A stretch of 64,000 nucleotides of DNA from Rhipidocladum racemiflorum (taxonomy: Eukaryota; Streptophyta; Magnoliopsida; Poales; Poaceae), in assembly GCA_036346355.1 (NCBI GenBank), contig CM070572.1, forward strand, positions 41,887,944-41,951,943, given 5' to 3'. Both the position numbers and the translations under genes were made by a program. Shown here piece after piece: positions 19,261 through 30,462 of this stretch. The notes below the pieces were generated by a model. It was not told where the DNA came from. It did not search any database and was given only the letters and a program-made list of their open reading frames with translations. Each line of letters begins with the position of its first letter. The first letter of the stretch is position 1.

Positions 19261-21486
19261 AAATGACATTTAGTTTTTGCTCTTTGGTACCCAAACTTGG
19301 TTAGGTCCACGCACATTAGTGACAAGAGACTTAGGGACCCAAATAGAACGAACACAAGGAGCATTCTTCGGCTTACGCCCAACATGATAAGCAACTACAC
19401 GACCGAGGTTAGTCTTTTTAAGCACATAAGAAGCAAAGAACTCGGAGTGAGCTTTGTGCTTGGATGTTCCTTCGCCTTTTACAAAGTGAATGGGCTTGCT
19501 TAAAGGAGCAACAACAATGTTGCTCTTTTGCCCTTTGGCGGAACATACCCAAGCCCTTGCCTCTTAGGATTACCTTGGCGCTACCGAGATACTCCTCTAA
19601 ACCCTTGCTTGCCTTGTAGGACTTTTTGAAGTCCATCTTCAAGCATCACCTTAAGCTTCTCATTTTCATGAGCTAAGACTTTCAAAGTCTCACGGTTAGT
19701 AGCACAAGTAGCAACATCAACATTAAAGCATCTAGCGCAACCGCTGCTCGTTGAAGGTAATGAAATATTGGAGTTGTTGATTGAGGTAGAAGCTTTATTC
19801 GAGAGATCAACAAGCTTCACTTCAAGAGCCTTGCAAGCATCCTTCGCTTTTGCAAGTTGCTCTAAGAGTGAAGCATTGGTGATCTCAAGACTAATTGCTT
19901 CATTTTTGGTCAAATTTGAACTTTTGACCAAATCCTCATTTCTCTTTCTTTCAAAAGCTAGGCTCTTCTCTAGCTCAATGTTCTTCTCCTTTTCAAAAAT
20001 GAGGAGATCCTCTTGAGCCTCGAGAATAGCCTCCTTTGTTCAACTACTTCCTCCAATTTTTCAATATCTTTAAGTAGCAAGTCTAATTTTTCAATATCAA
20101 AATCATTCATAGATTTAAATGCTACTTCCTCATCATCACTAGCATCATCACAATCATCTAAGCCATAATCAACAATAGAAAGAGTGGAGCTCTTAGATGA
20201 TACCTTGTGCCCTTTTGCCATAAGGCACATTGGATTATTTCCTTCATTGTCGCTAAGTCGTCAAAGAGACTCTTTGACTTTGTCGGTGGAGTGGCAATGG
20301 CGACGGTGGCAAGTCCTCCTCATTATCGGAGTTGGACTCGGACTCGGACTCGGAGTCGGAGTCAGAGTTCCATTCCTTGCCAATGTATGCATGACCCTTG
20401 CCCTTGTACTTCTTGCTCTTATCCTTGTCCTTCTTGCGGTACTTGTCTTTCTTGTACGGCTTCTCTTCCTTCTTTTCTTTGTGTGGGCACTCGGCAATGA
20501 AGTGGCCGGGTTCCCCACACTCATAGCACTTTCTTGAGGAGTGACGCCCTCTTGACTTGTTGCCATAGCTCTTGGAGTGACTACCCGGTTTGTAGCCCTT
20601 CTTCTTCAAGAATTTGTTGAATCTTCTGACGAGCAAGGCCATATCTTCATTTGTCAAGGGGCCGCCGACTCTTCTTCATCGCTTGTGCTCTCTTCGATTT
20701 CTTGCACCACCTTGACGGCCTTCAAGGCGATGCCTTTCTTCTTGCCGGACTTGAGCTCCTCCACCACTTCCGCTTCCTTCACCATCATCTCATCCGTCAT
20801 CAACCGGCCAATCACATCATGAGGAGTGAGGGTGTCGAAATTTGGCCGGTCGCGGATGAGTTGCACAAGATTGCGGTTGGTGGGGGTGATCACTCGGAGG
20901 ATGATCTTCACTACGGCCTTGTCGGTGAGCTCGGTGCTTCCAAGTCCCTTTGCTTGATTTACTAGCACCATCAAGCGATCAAACATATTTGTGTACGATT
21001 CACCTTCTTCCAAAGTGAATCGGCTTAGCTCCCAATGATGAGTTCGATCTTCGACTCACGGACACTTGATACACCTTCGTGAGACACCATCAATCTTTCC
21101 CAAATGTCCTTGGCATTGTCAAGGCCATCGACCGGTTGAACTCTGAGTCGCCAAAGCATTGAACAAGGCATTGACGGCCAAGTCGTTGAAGTGTTGAGCT
21201 TTGTCTTCTTCGGAGGTGAGATTGTTTGGGTTTTGCGGGCTTGAAACCTGTTTCAACAATCTTCCAAATACACGGATGAAGTGATCTCAAATGCATCTTC
21301 ATCTTATGTTTCCATGCCGCATATCGAGTGCCATCGAAGTGAGGCGCTCGACCGGACGAGACGGAAACATAGGATGAGGAGTTTGAGACTCCAAAGGAGG
21401 AATAATCTAAAGGAATAGCAACCCGATACCGAACCCGAGGCTTTCTCTTGGCCATGGGTTTCGGTAACCTTCTCTATATGAGACAT
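19261..21486 (-). pseudogene. gag: E5 gag, long Sirevirus type (frameshifted)
   Basis: The N-terminus lies near 21486 (MSHIEKVTE) or 21455. HFDGTRYAAWKHKMKMHL and LHPCIWKIVETGF mark the copia gag domain, then EEGESYTNMFDRLMVLVNQA and LTPHDVIGRLMTDEMMV. The zinc knuckle CYECGEPGHFIAEC is near 20500-20541, followed by a Lys-rich stretch (20400-20490) and an acidic Asp/Ser/Glu-rich stretch (near 20320-20380). A coiled-coil-like region (LEITNASLLEQLAKAKDACK) is at 19750-19930. Frameshifts occur near 21240, 21050, 20655, 20250 and 20040. Gag packages the RNA. The long coiled-coil extension is typical of Sireviruses. Confidence 0.87.
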
Positions 21487-21527
21487 CTTTGATTCTCCAA
21501 GCGGTTAAGCCAAAGTAAAGGAGATTT

Positions 21528-21540
21528 GGCTCTGATACCA
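21528..21540 (-). promoter_or_regulatory. E5 primer-binding site (tRNA-Met type)
   Basis: TGGTATCAGAGCC on the minus strand, two bases inside the 5' LTR end at 21543. Gag begins about 40 bases further in, so the leader is very short. Confidence 0.9.
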
Positions 21541-21542
21541 AT

Positions 21543-22932
21543 TGAAAGGACCAACGATGTCGCCTAGAGGGGGGGTGAATAGGCGGATTAAAAATTACGC
21601 AGCGGAATAAAAAGGTCCGAGCTGGTCAATCCGAGTCTCCGGTTTTGGTCCGATACTCGGCTTGTCCGAGTGTCCGGTATGTAATACCGAGTCTCCGGTT
21701 AGCTGCTCGAACGCAAAGAAAACTACTCTAGCAAGCGCAACAAACTACTAGAAGTAAATAGCAAGAACAACCTAGAACAATTGCAAGACAAGATTTGAAT
21801 TTACTCAAAGCAAAGAGCTAGAACTAACTTTACAAATTCAAATCTAACCAAGCAAATCTAGGAAGAAGAAAAGAGAATGCGAGAGACGAGATTTTTCACC
21901 GTTCAGGTTCTTGAAGGGAACCCTACGTCTCCGCTGAGGTGGCTCGGTCACACTTGAGCCGGGTCTCTTTCAACCCGCTTTCCTCCCGGTGTTGCACAAA
22001 TGCACTCGCCGGCTTCACTTCTTGTCTCTTCCTTTCTGAGGCGAGACTCGCCTTCACAAGCGACGAGGGCTCACCACACGCGTTGGTAGCTCCCGGTGAC
22101 TCCTAGCCGTCTAGGAGACCTTCAACCTCCAAGAGTAAAAGCACCACGAAGAATCGCTTGGAGGATGAACTAGTGCTCAACAAGACGAAATGAATGCACT
22201 TAGCACTTTTCTTCTTCCTCTCCTCACCAAAGAGATCAACAACCAAATTAATTGGTGGGAGGAAGATGGAGGCTCTATTGAATGCTTAGAGATGGTTAGG
22301 AATGGCTTGAATGCTGCTATGAATGAGCTCAATAGAGATCCTAGCCGTTGGAGTGGAGTGGAGGCTTTAAATACTCTTTTTGAAAACTAGCCGTTACTCC
22401 GCTTTTGTACAGGCCGGAGTGTCGGACAAATAACCCGGAGACTCGGGTTATCCGAGACTCGACCAAATGTCCGGATACTCGGACCCACTCAAACCAGAGG
22501 GCAACCGAGGGCTCAACCCGAGACTCGGACATAATGTCCGGATACTCGGATTGAATCCGAGAGACTCCGGACTAAATGTCCGGATACTCCGGGTTAACCA
22601 GTTCGGTTTCAACTTTAAACTTTTCAAAACCAAGTGAAGTAGTGCTAATTTGAGATGCAAGAAATGATGTTGAGCACATGCACATCCTAAATTCGATTTC
22701 TCGTCGTACCCCCTTAATAGTACGGCTATCCTTAAGACGCAAATAAATATAAGATTACAATTATGGTCTTGATGCCGTCTTTTTGAGTTTAAGTAGTCGT
22801 GGGGGTGTCCAATGTCTTTTCAAGCTCCACATAATCTCGATATCTGCAGTATTCTTGGATAAAACATTAGAACTCTTTAATTGTGTCATCATTAATCACC
22901 AAAACAATTTGAGGGGCCTAGATGCACTTTCA
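21543..22932 (-). repeat. E5 5' LTR, 1390 bp
   Basis: Same ends as the LTR at 11451-12843. It contains repeat clusters near 21616-21710 and 22405-22590 and a TATTTAAA box near 22366-22373 (minus strand). Differences from the 3' LTR are mostly one- or two-base indels at CCGGA and CTG sites. Confidence 0.95.
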
Positions 22933-24503
22933 GGGTACTCATTCACTACTGGGACATCCTCTATGCTGATTGCCTTGGTACTGTTAACCATCAACTGTCC
23001 ATCTCTAACTGCAGTGGCTTGAAATTCCACTTTCTTCCCACACGGGCTCTCAACTGAGATAGTCCTTCGTCCACAATCCAATACGGCCTTGTGCTTGGAT
23101 AACCAATCCATTCCCAATATAACATCTAAGGTCTGGGTCTCCAAAATTATAAGGTTTGCTAGGAACTCTATTCCATCTATTAGTATTCTCACCCCGGAAC
23201 ATCCTACTTCCGTTCGGAGTTCGGAACCAGGGGTTTGAACTAAAAGCATGCACTTAAGTCTTGCAATTCTCAAGTCATTTCTAGCAGCAAAGCCTTGCGA
23301 AACAAACGAATGCGAAGCCCCCAGTCAAACAAAATCACAGGTGTACTGAAGTTAACAAGTAACTTACCCAAGACGACGCCTCAGAAGCGTTCGCAGGTTG
23401 CATCTGCGGTGACATGGTTGACTCGGCCTCTCACCACGGTCAGGGTGTGGCTCACAGTCTTTGGCGCCCTAGCTGGGTGGTTCCTAGATTGAAGCGAATC
23501 AGTCACTCTGCTGTCTTCTTTGGGCAAGCTGTTGGCAAAGTGTCCTGGCTCGTTCGCGGTTATGTGACGCCTCCTTTGTTCCTTGCTTGTTGCTCGAGTA
23601 GTGTTTCTAGCGGGGCTGGGGTCTGATAGTTCGATTGGCAGGTCTTGGTCGGGAGGGTGTCCTTGTTGCATTCGTGGTTGGAATCAAGAATTGATTTGGT
23701 GCAACTCTCAAGCGCCGCGCGTTCCTGGCGTGATCCTTGCTTTGTTGCATCCTGCGCTTCTGTTCTCATCCGGTTCCTTGCGCTTGTCCTCAAGAATAAG
23801 CGCCTTATTCACCAATTCTTGGAAATCTGGAAAGGTGTGGGTGATCAACCCTACTTGCAATCCTGAGTTGAGTCCCTTCATAAAACGAGGTATGCCTCGA
23901 TTTATCTGTCGCTACATCCTCAAAGTGCGTAGCGTGCTAGTCGGGTGAACTTGTTCGTAGTCGGCCACCGGTCGATTACCTTGTTTCGAGGCTCAACTCC
24001 TCCTTCTTAAGGTCCATGATTCCTTCGAGGCACGTGATACTGTCGAATGCAAGTGTGAACTCTTCCCAAGTGATATCTTGGGGTTCTCTGCGTGGCACGT
24101 AAGTTCTCCCACCACTCGTGGTTGTTCCTTCCAACTGATGAGAAGCGTAAAGTACCTTCTCATTCCCTATGCATTGAGCTATGTGTAGCTTCCTCTCAAT
24201 TGATCTTAACCAATCATCGGCCTCCAATGGATTGGCATTCCCAGAGAAAGTGGGTGGGTGAGTCCTCATGAACTCTGACAGCCTTGTATTCTGGCGTGGT
24301 CCCTGATTAACTTGATTAGCAGTGGCCTGAGCAGTGACGTGCTGCATTTGTTGCATCATAGCATGCATCAACTGAGTCTGGGCAGCAAGAAACGCTCCGA
24401 AATTCTGCATATCCAGTGGCGGTGCTGGTGCTCTATCATTGGGGTTTTCTGCTGGGCGAGAACCACTCCCATTGCTTCCAAAGTTCCCACGGGTGTTCAC
24501 CAT
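22933..24503 (-). pseudogene. gag: E1 gag and protease (proximal part of the E1 polyprotein)
   Basis: Gag starts at 24501-24503 (MVNTRGNFGSNGSGSRPAEN). The gag domain (PPTFSGNANPLEADDWL, HIAQCIGNEKVLYASHQLEG, TWEEFTLAFDS) runs to about 24000, where a frameshift follows. The zinc-knuckle region lies near 23530-23570 and keeps NEPGHFANS but has lost its cysteines. Protease is at 22933-23330: the DSG region near 23310-23325 is shifted, while VILGMDWLSKH near 23090-23125 and NSTKAISIEDVPVVNEYPE near the E5 junction are kept. The frame continues across E5 at 11450. Confidence 0.87.
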
Positions 24504-25003
24504 CTGTCGATTTGCTCTAGGTTTAGAGATGAGAGGGAAACAAGAATAGACAAGTAGTATGGAACTTATGCGGGGCGAAAGGTGTAACTTTAAGGTCCAT
24601 CTTTATTATTAATAACTTGGTATGGCTGCTTACAATGCCTAAGGGCCTTGCAACACATACTGCACACTCAGCAAACAAAGCAAATCCAAATCGAACTAAC
24701 TCTGGAGTCTAACGCCTAAAGGGTGACTCTTTATTCTATGACTCGACTCGGCGAAGGAGTCTCACTATAGAACCTATGCTCACTCATCGAGAAAACCTCC
24801 ATCTGTCACAAGAGTGCTTTACGTAAGAACTCGGAATTTTTAAATCGTGACCAGGTAAGGGAAAATTTCAGCAAGAGACAAGAAAAGAGAGAAGGGATAA
24901 GTCGAGATGTCATTTCTTGTCTTCACAAATTTTTAGCTTTTAGAAAATAGGTTTTATCCTCACTACGACCATTCTAGCTTAGGGTTGAGCCTACAGTCAA
25001 CCT
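24504..25003 (-). other. E1 leader (5' UTR), orf0-less form
   Basis: Non-coding leader of 500 bases between PBS and gag, matching 4593-5087. Against the E3 leader it lacks one 688-bp block between two TGGAGG copies. Confidence 0.8.
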
Positions 25004-25016
25004 GGCTCTGATACCA
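25004..25016 (-). promoter_or_regulatory. E1 primer-binding site (tRNA-Met type)
   Basis: TGGTATCAGAGCC on the minus strand, next to the 5' LTR end at 25019. Confidence 0.92.
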
Positions 25017-26487
25017 CCTGGCCGGGACCCGAATTTGCAAATCCGGACCCTCTGTGTATTCAGCACTAGTCCAGGAACGCGCTAGTGCACACAGTCTTAA
25101 CATCGGTAAATATCACAATCATACCAATCGATATTACCCAAGTACTTTATTTAAATAACCAAAGGGTTACTTGACCTTATGGCCAAGGTACAAATATATG
25201 CCTTGCAAGGCGAAACTTATTAAAAGAGAAATAACAAAGAATGAAAATCAAATAAACTTAGTGGCGCCATCCAAGATACCACAGTAACCGACTGCTCGCA
25301 TCCCTAAGTAGACGGATCCTCTTGGAACTCCTCCTCCGAATCGTGTAGTCTCCTCTTCAACTGGTATTGTGTTGAGGCAAGGGTGAGTACTTGGTACTCG
25401 ACAAGTCATGCATAGAATGCAAGCTAATATACTATATGCATGGCTTGGTACAAAGGAATAGCTCAGGTATATTTGCGAAGTGACTTTTGACAAGTAATAA
25501 AAGTAGATTCGAAAGCAAAGTAGAAATAAGTAAAGCATAAATAACTTTTCAAGAAGTTTAACAAACATTTTTCCCATCCTACACCATATTTCCATCACCT
25601 TCCTTGTTAAACCAACCCATCTTTTCAAAACCAAGTTATTTTCGTAAAGTCTACCCCTTGACTGTAATTCCCGAGCATTGTCCAAAGACTGCTGACTCGG
25701 CTATTCAAATAGATTCTACACTCTGCAGAGGTTATGCACTTTACCCACAAGATACAGTCAAACACCACAAAGGCGAGTTCCCGTAACAAAGCCTTCTAAG
25801 CCTCAAACAACACAGTGGTCCTCTCCAGACGTGCTCTACACCATCCCTTCCCTTAGCCAAGGCGAAGTATGGGACCAACACACCGTTAGATGGGTACCTG
25901 GCCACGACCACGATACGCTCCCCGCATAATCACACAAACGGTGTAATCGACACCCTGAGGCTCCACAAGTGAGTCCTTAGCGACTTAGTCAACTAGGGCC
26001 GTCCCATTCCAGCCATGTGGTTGCAAGTATGACCAGTTCAAAGGCTTGCAAGGTTAAGTCCTTAGAGTGACCAGGCAAGACTACCCGAAAACCAAATCAT
26101 CACTCCCAATGCCACAATCGCCCACTGATTACTCTTGCCACATGCCCCGGCCGAAATCGTTTATCAAACCCGCTTGATTACCATGCACCACGTGACGTCA
26201 ACATCACATGATACTTTTCCAAAACAGGTTCAATATATCATTAAGTCCATATTATCATTTGATTGTCCAAAATCATGTCATGAGCACGTAGCAGGTCTAA
26301 GCAGCATACTACAACGGTCTAAACCCATGTTGGCAATTTAATAATGTCCAACTAGTAAACCACAACTAGGGTGACAAAGGGTCATGGCACATACTTAAGT
26401 AATCAAGGTGTCATATAGCAAATTGGTATTTATCTAACCCCCATGTTTAAACAAAATATCTTTCTAATTGAACTAGCATGCAATAGT

Positions 26488-26715
26488 TTAAATCAAAATA
26501 GATTTCGAAATAGGATCAACATGGTCAAAGCACAACTTGCCTTCAAAAAGTACTTGCTCTTGGTCTTGAGTTGGATCCTGAGTCAATACTTCTCCTTCGA
26601 ATCCTTCCGGCACTTCAACGTCTACTCGTAAAGCGTGCAAATAGCAAATACACAAATAAACAATAGGCAAAAACATCCCAAAACTCCAAATAAAATCCAT
26701 AAACAGAGAGAACAT
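26488..26715 (-). CDS. small LTR-borne ORF, 75 aa, copy in E1 5' LTR (tentative)
   Basis: A 75-codon frame on the element's sense strand. The N-terminal 28 residues are strongly hydrophobic (MFSLFMDFIW, FLPIVYLCICYLHAL), which fits a signal or membrane segment, and the rest is acidic (EGFEGEVLTQDPTQDQEQ). The same frame with the same length is open at 28879-29106 and 31572-31799, in LTRs of different age. It is broken in three other LTRs. I do not recognise it. It might be a true small protein, an exon end, or a frame kept by chance in recent copies. Confidence 0.35.
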   Translation of the reverse strand: MFSLFMDFIWSFGMFLPIVYLCICYLHALRVDVEVPEGFEGEVLTQDPTQDQEQVLFEGKLCFDHVDPISKSILI

Positions 26716-27831
26716 AATTTTCTGGATTTTTAGAAACTGGAATCGTCAAATTTGGAGTTAAAATGCAAAAGTTATGATTATTTAAAGTTTAAATAATCAA
26801 TTAAATAATTTTACAGAGAAAAACTTTAGTCCAAAAATTAAATAAAATTCATATTTAGGTAGATCTCAATTTTATACAAATTTAGAAATTTGAATCACTC
26901 AAATCGGAGTTGAAACGCAAAAGTTATAAGCGTTTGAAGTTTGAATCTAAATTTGAATCAATATTTCGAATTAATAAATCATTTTCTTTTTCGGAAATTA
27001 ATTATTGCGTCAGCAAGGACACGTGGCAGCCTCTGATTGGCTGGCTGACGTCAGCCGGTCCATGGACTTGGTCCACGCTTGGCTCGGGTCTACGGTGGAC
27101 TCGGTCCACGGCTCCACGTGAGACTGACATGTGGGTCCACTCGGGTGACGTCATTCTTGACGTCGGCGGGCTCGGCCACGGTCGACATGTGGGACCCATC
27201 GTGACGTCATGGGTGACGTCGGCGCTGGCTGGGGACAGCCACGACATCTTGAGCCCTTCGACACGCGGGCCCGCGTGTCGGCGTCACACGCACGCTGCGT
27301 GCGTGGGCCGACTGCTTGGCGTCCAACTTCCCGACACGTGGCGCCAATCACGGCCGTTGGTTTGAAAATCAACGGCGCGATTAGATCGAGTGTTGACGCG
27401 TTTGGGTTAACGCATTGATTTCGGACCGCTGGATCTAGATCCGATGGTCGGAGATTAGATTCGAAATCGTAACGCCAATCTCACCGTGCGATGGCGACGC
27501 GGGCGTGATCTCGGCGTTGGATCTTGATCGGACGGCCGAGAGCTCGCGATCCGGCGATGGCTATGGCGGCACCGGCCACCGGCGCGAGGACGACGACCTT
27601 GCCGACGGCGTTTCGCGCGCCCGGCTGGCGAGAGATCCTCGGTGCGCCTCGTCGCGGTGAGTCCGGATCTGGGGTCAACGGCCAGGGACGGCGACGGCGG
27701 CGGAACGGCAAAGACCGTATGAGCGGCGGCGCAACTACGGCGAAGCTCGCACGGCTAAACGGGCGGCGGCTTTGCCTCGGTGAAGTAGAGAAGGGAGGGC
27801 GCGGATCACGGCGGTCCTCGGTATGCCGGGC

Positions 27832-27840
27832 TTTAAATAG
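27832..27840 (-). promoter_or_regulatory. TATA-like box of E1 5' LTR
   Basis: CTATTTAAA on the minus strand at the family's conserved position after GACGCCGAGG. This LTR would drive E1 transcription. Confidence 0.6.
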
Positions 27841-28458
27841 CCTCGGCGTCCGCGTAAAACGGAGACCTAGTTTTCCACAGCGACACGGCGGCGGAGTCCG
27901 GCTCGGACTCGGGCGAGACGACGACGGAGAGCCGTACACGCGTGCACGATCAACGGCCACGATCGCACGGCGCGACGGTCCGGTCGGTCGGACACGCGGC
28001 TCGGGTCGGTCGGCGGATCTCGGCCGTTGGATCTTGATCCAACGGTTGGGATTGATTAGGGTTAGGAGTGGGTTCGGCCGAGTCACGTGGCTCGGTCGGA
28101 CTCGAACACGAGTCCTGACTCGGGCTCGGTCGGATGAACAAGATTTGACCCGAGTTTGATTTTTCCAAATGATTTAATATTTAAAATAATTCCTAGTAAT
28201 TCATTTAATTCATTAAAAATAGCAAATGACTCGAAAAATTCGGAAAAATTCTGGAAAATACTTTGGATCATTTTGGACTCAAATAAAATATTTCCAACAA
28301 AAATTTACTTGCAAAATTAAATTCTTCAATTATTTCAAAATGGAATAAATTCAAATAAATTCCAATTAAATCCAAATAAATTCCAGAAAATTCCAAAAAT
28401 TCACCAAAGTGCCAAATCACACATGAGTTTAGGGAAAGTAAAATTTTGGGGTGTTACA

Positions 28459-29815
28459 TCCCACATGTCAGTCTCACGTGAGCCGTGGACCGGGTCCACG
28501 GTAGACCCGAGCCGAGCGTGGACCGAGTCCATGGACGGTGACGCCGTCAGACCAATCCAAAGTCTGCCACGTGTCCATGCTGACGCAATAATTAATTTCC
28601 GAAAAAGAAAATGATTTATTAATTCGAAATAATGATTTCAGATTTTGTTTCAAACTTCAAACGCTTATAACTTTTGCGTTTCAACTCCGATTTGAGTGAT
28701 TCAAATTTCTAAATTTGTATAAAATTGAGATCTACCTAAATATGAATTTTATTTAATTTTTGGACTAAAGTTTTTCTCTGCAAAATTATTTAATTGATTA
28801 TTTAAACTTTAAATAATCATAACTTTTGCATCTTAACTCCAAATTTGACGATTCCAATTTCTAAAAACTCATAAAATTGTGTTCTCTCTGTTTATAGATT
28901 TTATTTGGATGTTTGGACACTTTTTGCCTATTGTTTATTCGTGTATTTGCTATTTGCACGCTTTACGAGTAGACGTTGAAGTGCTGGAAGGATTCGAAGG
29001 AGAAGTATTAACTCAGGATCCAACTCAAGACCAAGAACAAGTACTTTTTGAAGGCAAGTTGTGCTTTGAACATGTTGATCCTATTTTGAAATCTATTTTG
29101 ATTTAACCTATTGCATGCTAAGTTCAAATAGAAAATACTTTATTTAAACATGGGGGATTAGATAAACACCAATCTACTGTATGACATCTTGATTATTTAA
29201 GTATGTGCCATGACCCCTTTGTCACCCTAGTTGTGGTTTACTAGTTGGACATTATTAAGTTGCCAACATGGGTTTTAGACCGTTGTAGTATACTGCTTAG
29301 ACCTGCTACGTGCTCATGACATGATTTTGGACAAACAAATGATTAATATTGACTTAATGATATATTGAACCTGTTTTGGAAAGGTATCATGTGATGTTGA
29401 TGGCACGTGGTGCATGGTAATCAACTGGGGTTTGATAAATAGTTTTTGACCGGGGCATGTGGCAAGAGTAATCAGTGGGCCATTGTGGCATTGGGGATGT
29501 TGATTTGGTTCTTCTAGTCTTGCCCTGGTCACCCTAAGGACTTAACCTTGCAAGCCTTTGAACTGGGTCTAACGTGCAACCACATGTCTCAGAATGGGAC
29601 GGACCTAGTTGACTAAGTCGCCGATAACGCACTGTGGGACCTCAGGAGGTCAACTACACCCTTTGTGTAAGTTGTACGGGGGAGCATACCGGGGCTGAGG
29701 CCAGGTACCCATCTAACGGTTGATTGGCCTAGACTTCGCCTTAGCTAAGGGAAGGGTTAGTGTGCAATAACCGGGGAGGACCACTTGTATTGTTAGAAGT
29801 TTCCGAAAGACTTTG
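28459..29815 (+). repeat. L0 solo LTR, piece 2
   Basis: It continues the LTR from about position 1336 (CCACATGTCAGTCTCACGTG) and follows the E3 5' LTR closely to TTCCGAAAGACTTTG at 29815, where E3 inserted. It is more diverged than the other LTR copies, as expected of the oldest insertion. Confidence 0.9.
28879..29106 (+). CDS. small LTR-borne ORF, 75 aa, copy in L0 (tentative)
   Basis: Same 75-residue frame as in the E1 and E3 LTRs, with a few substitutions (for example FIDFIWMFGHFLPIVYSC at the N-terminus) but no indel, although this LTR is the oldest. The hydrophobic start and acidic tail are kept. The function is unknown. Confidence 0.35.
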   Translation: MFSLFIDFIWMFGHFLPIVYSCICYLHALRVDVEVLEGFEGEVLTQDPTQDQEQVLFEGKLCFEHVDPILKSILI

Positions 29816-30454
29816 TGTAACATCCCAAAATTTTGCTTTTCTAAAATTCATGTGTGATTTGACACTTTGGTGAATTTTTGGAATTTTCTGGAATTTATTT
29901 GGATTTATTTGGAATTTATTCCATTTTGAAATAATTAAAGAATTTAATTTTGCAAATAAAATTTTGTTGGAAATATTTTATTTGAGTCCAAAATGATCCA
30001 AAATATTTTCCGTAATTTTTCCTGAATTTTTCTCGAGTCATTTGCTATTTTTAATGAATTAAATGAATTATCGGGAATTATTTTAAATATTAAATCATTG
30101 GAAATCCAAACCGAAGTCGATTCTCGCTCATCCGATCGAAGCCCGAGTTAGACTCGAGTTCGAGTCCGACTGAGCCACGTGACTCGACCGAACCCACTCG
30201 GCCGAAAGCCTAATCAGCGTGGACCGCTGGATCTTGATCCAACGGCCACGATCGAGCCACGCCATCAGAGCCCGAGCCGAGCCGAGCCCGGCCCACTCGC
30301 GAGTCCGACCGGACCCAAACTTCGCGCTGCCGTTGGATCGAGATCCAGCGGTACCGTGCGTGTGCCACGCCACCCTCTCGTCGCGCCGCCGGACTCGCCG
30401 TCGAAATCGCGGTCGACCTCGGTCTCCGTGGCGTTTCCGCAGACGCCGAGGTCG

Positions 30455-30462
30455 CTATTTAA
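30455..30462 (+). promoter_or_regulatory. TATA-like box of E3 5' LTR
   Basis: CTATTTAA, shortly after GACGCCGAGG, at the conserved promoter position of the family. Confidence 0.6.

Larger units (their letters stand above)
11451..22932 (-). mobile_element. E5: Sirevirus-type (SIRE/Maximus) copia element, minus strand, TSD GGGTA
   Basis: LTRs 11451-12843 and 21543-22932 both read TGAAAGG...CTTTCA on the plus strand. GGGTA flanks both ends (11446-11450 and 22933-22937). Right to left it carries PBS, a long Lys-rich gag with a zinc knuckle, protease, integrase, RT, RNase H, a third ORF and a PPT. Integrase before RT marks copia. The gag type, the long region after pol, the extra ORF and the repeated PPTs fit Sireviruses. 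It interrupts E1 between protease and RT. Its two LTRs are close, but small indels are frequent. Confidence 0.93.
3901..28458 (-). mobile_element. E1: tandem-form Tekay/Del gypsy chromovirus, minus strand, inserted in L0
   Basis: Reading right to left: 5' LTR (25019-28458), PBS (25004-25016), gag, protease, RT, RNase H, integrase, chromodomain, PPT (8562-8574), LTR (5105-8561), then a second PBS (5088-5100), leader and gag part (3901-4592). The middle LTR therefore serves two internal regions, as in a tandem array made by LTR-LTR recombination. The left-most part and its end are deleted. TCCCA at 28459-28463 would be the right TSD, and its partner is lost. E5 interrupts the internal region at 11451-22932. 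Domain order and the chromodomain place it in the Tekay clade. Confidence 0.85.
25019..28458 (-). repeat. E1 5' LTR, Tekay family, 3440 bp
   Basis: The left end TGGCCGGGACCC is a slightly altered form of TGTCGGGACCCC. The right end GGGTGTTACA at 28458 abuts plus-strand L0 sequence. CTATTTAAA is at 27832-27840 on the minus strand. The conserved small LTR ORF is intact at 26488-26715. GC-rich frames at 27002-28168 are judged spurious. Confidence 0.93.

Noticed and set aside
20184..20537. Plus-strand frame with a Leu/Val-rich, membrane-like product
   Set aside because: Antisense of the Lys/Asp-rich gag tail of E5. Lys and Asp codons read as Leu/Phe and Val on the other strand.
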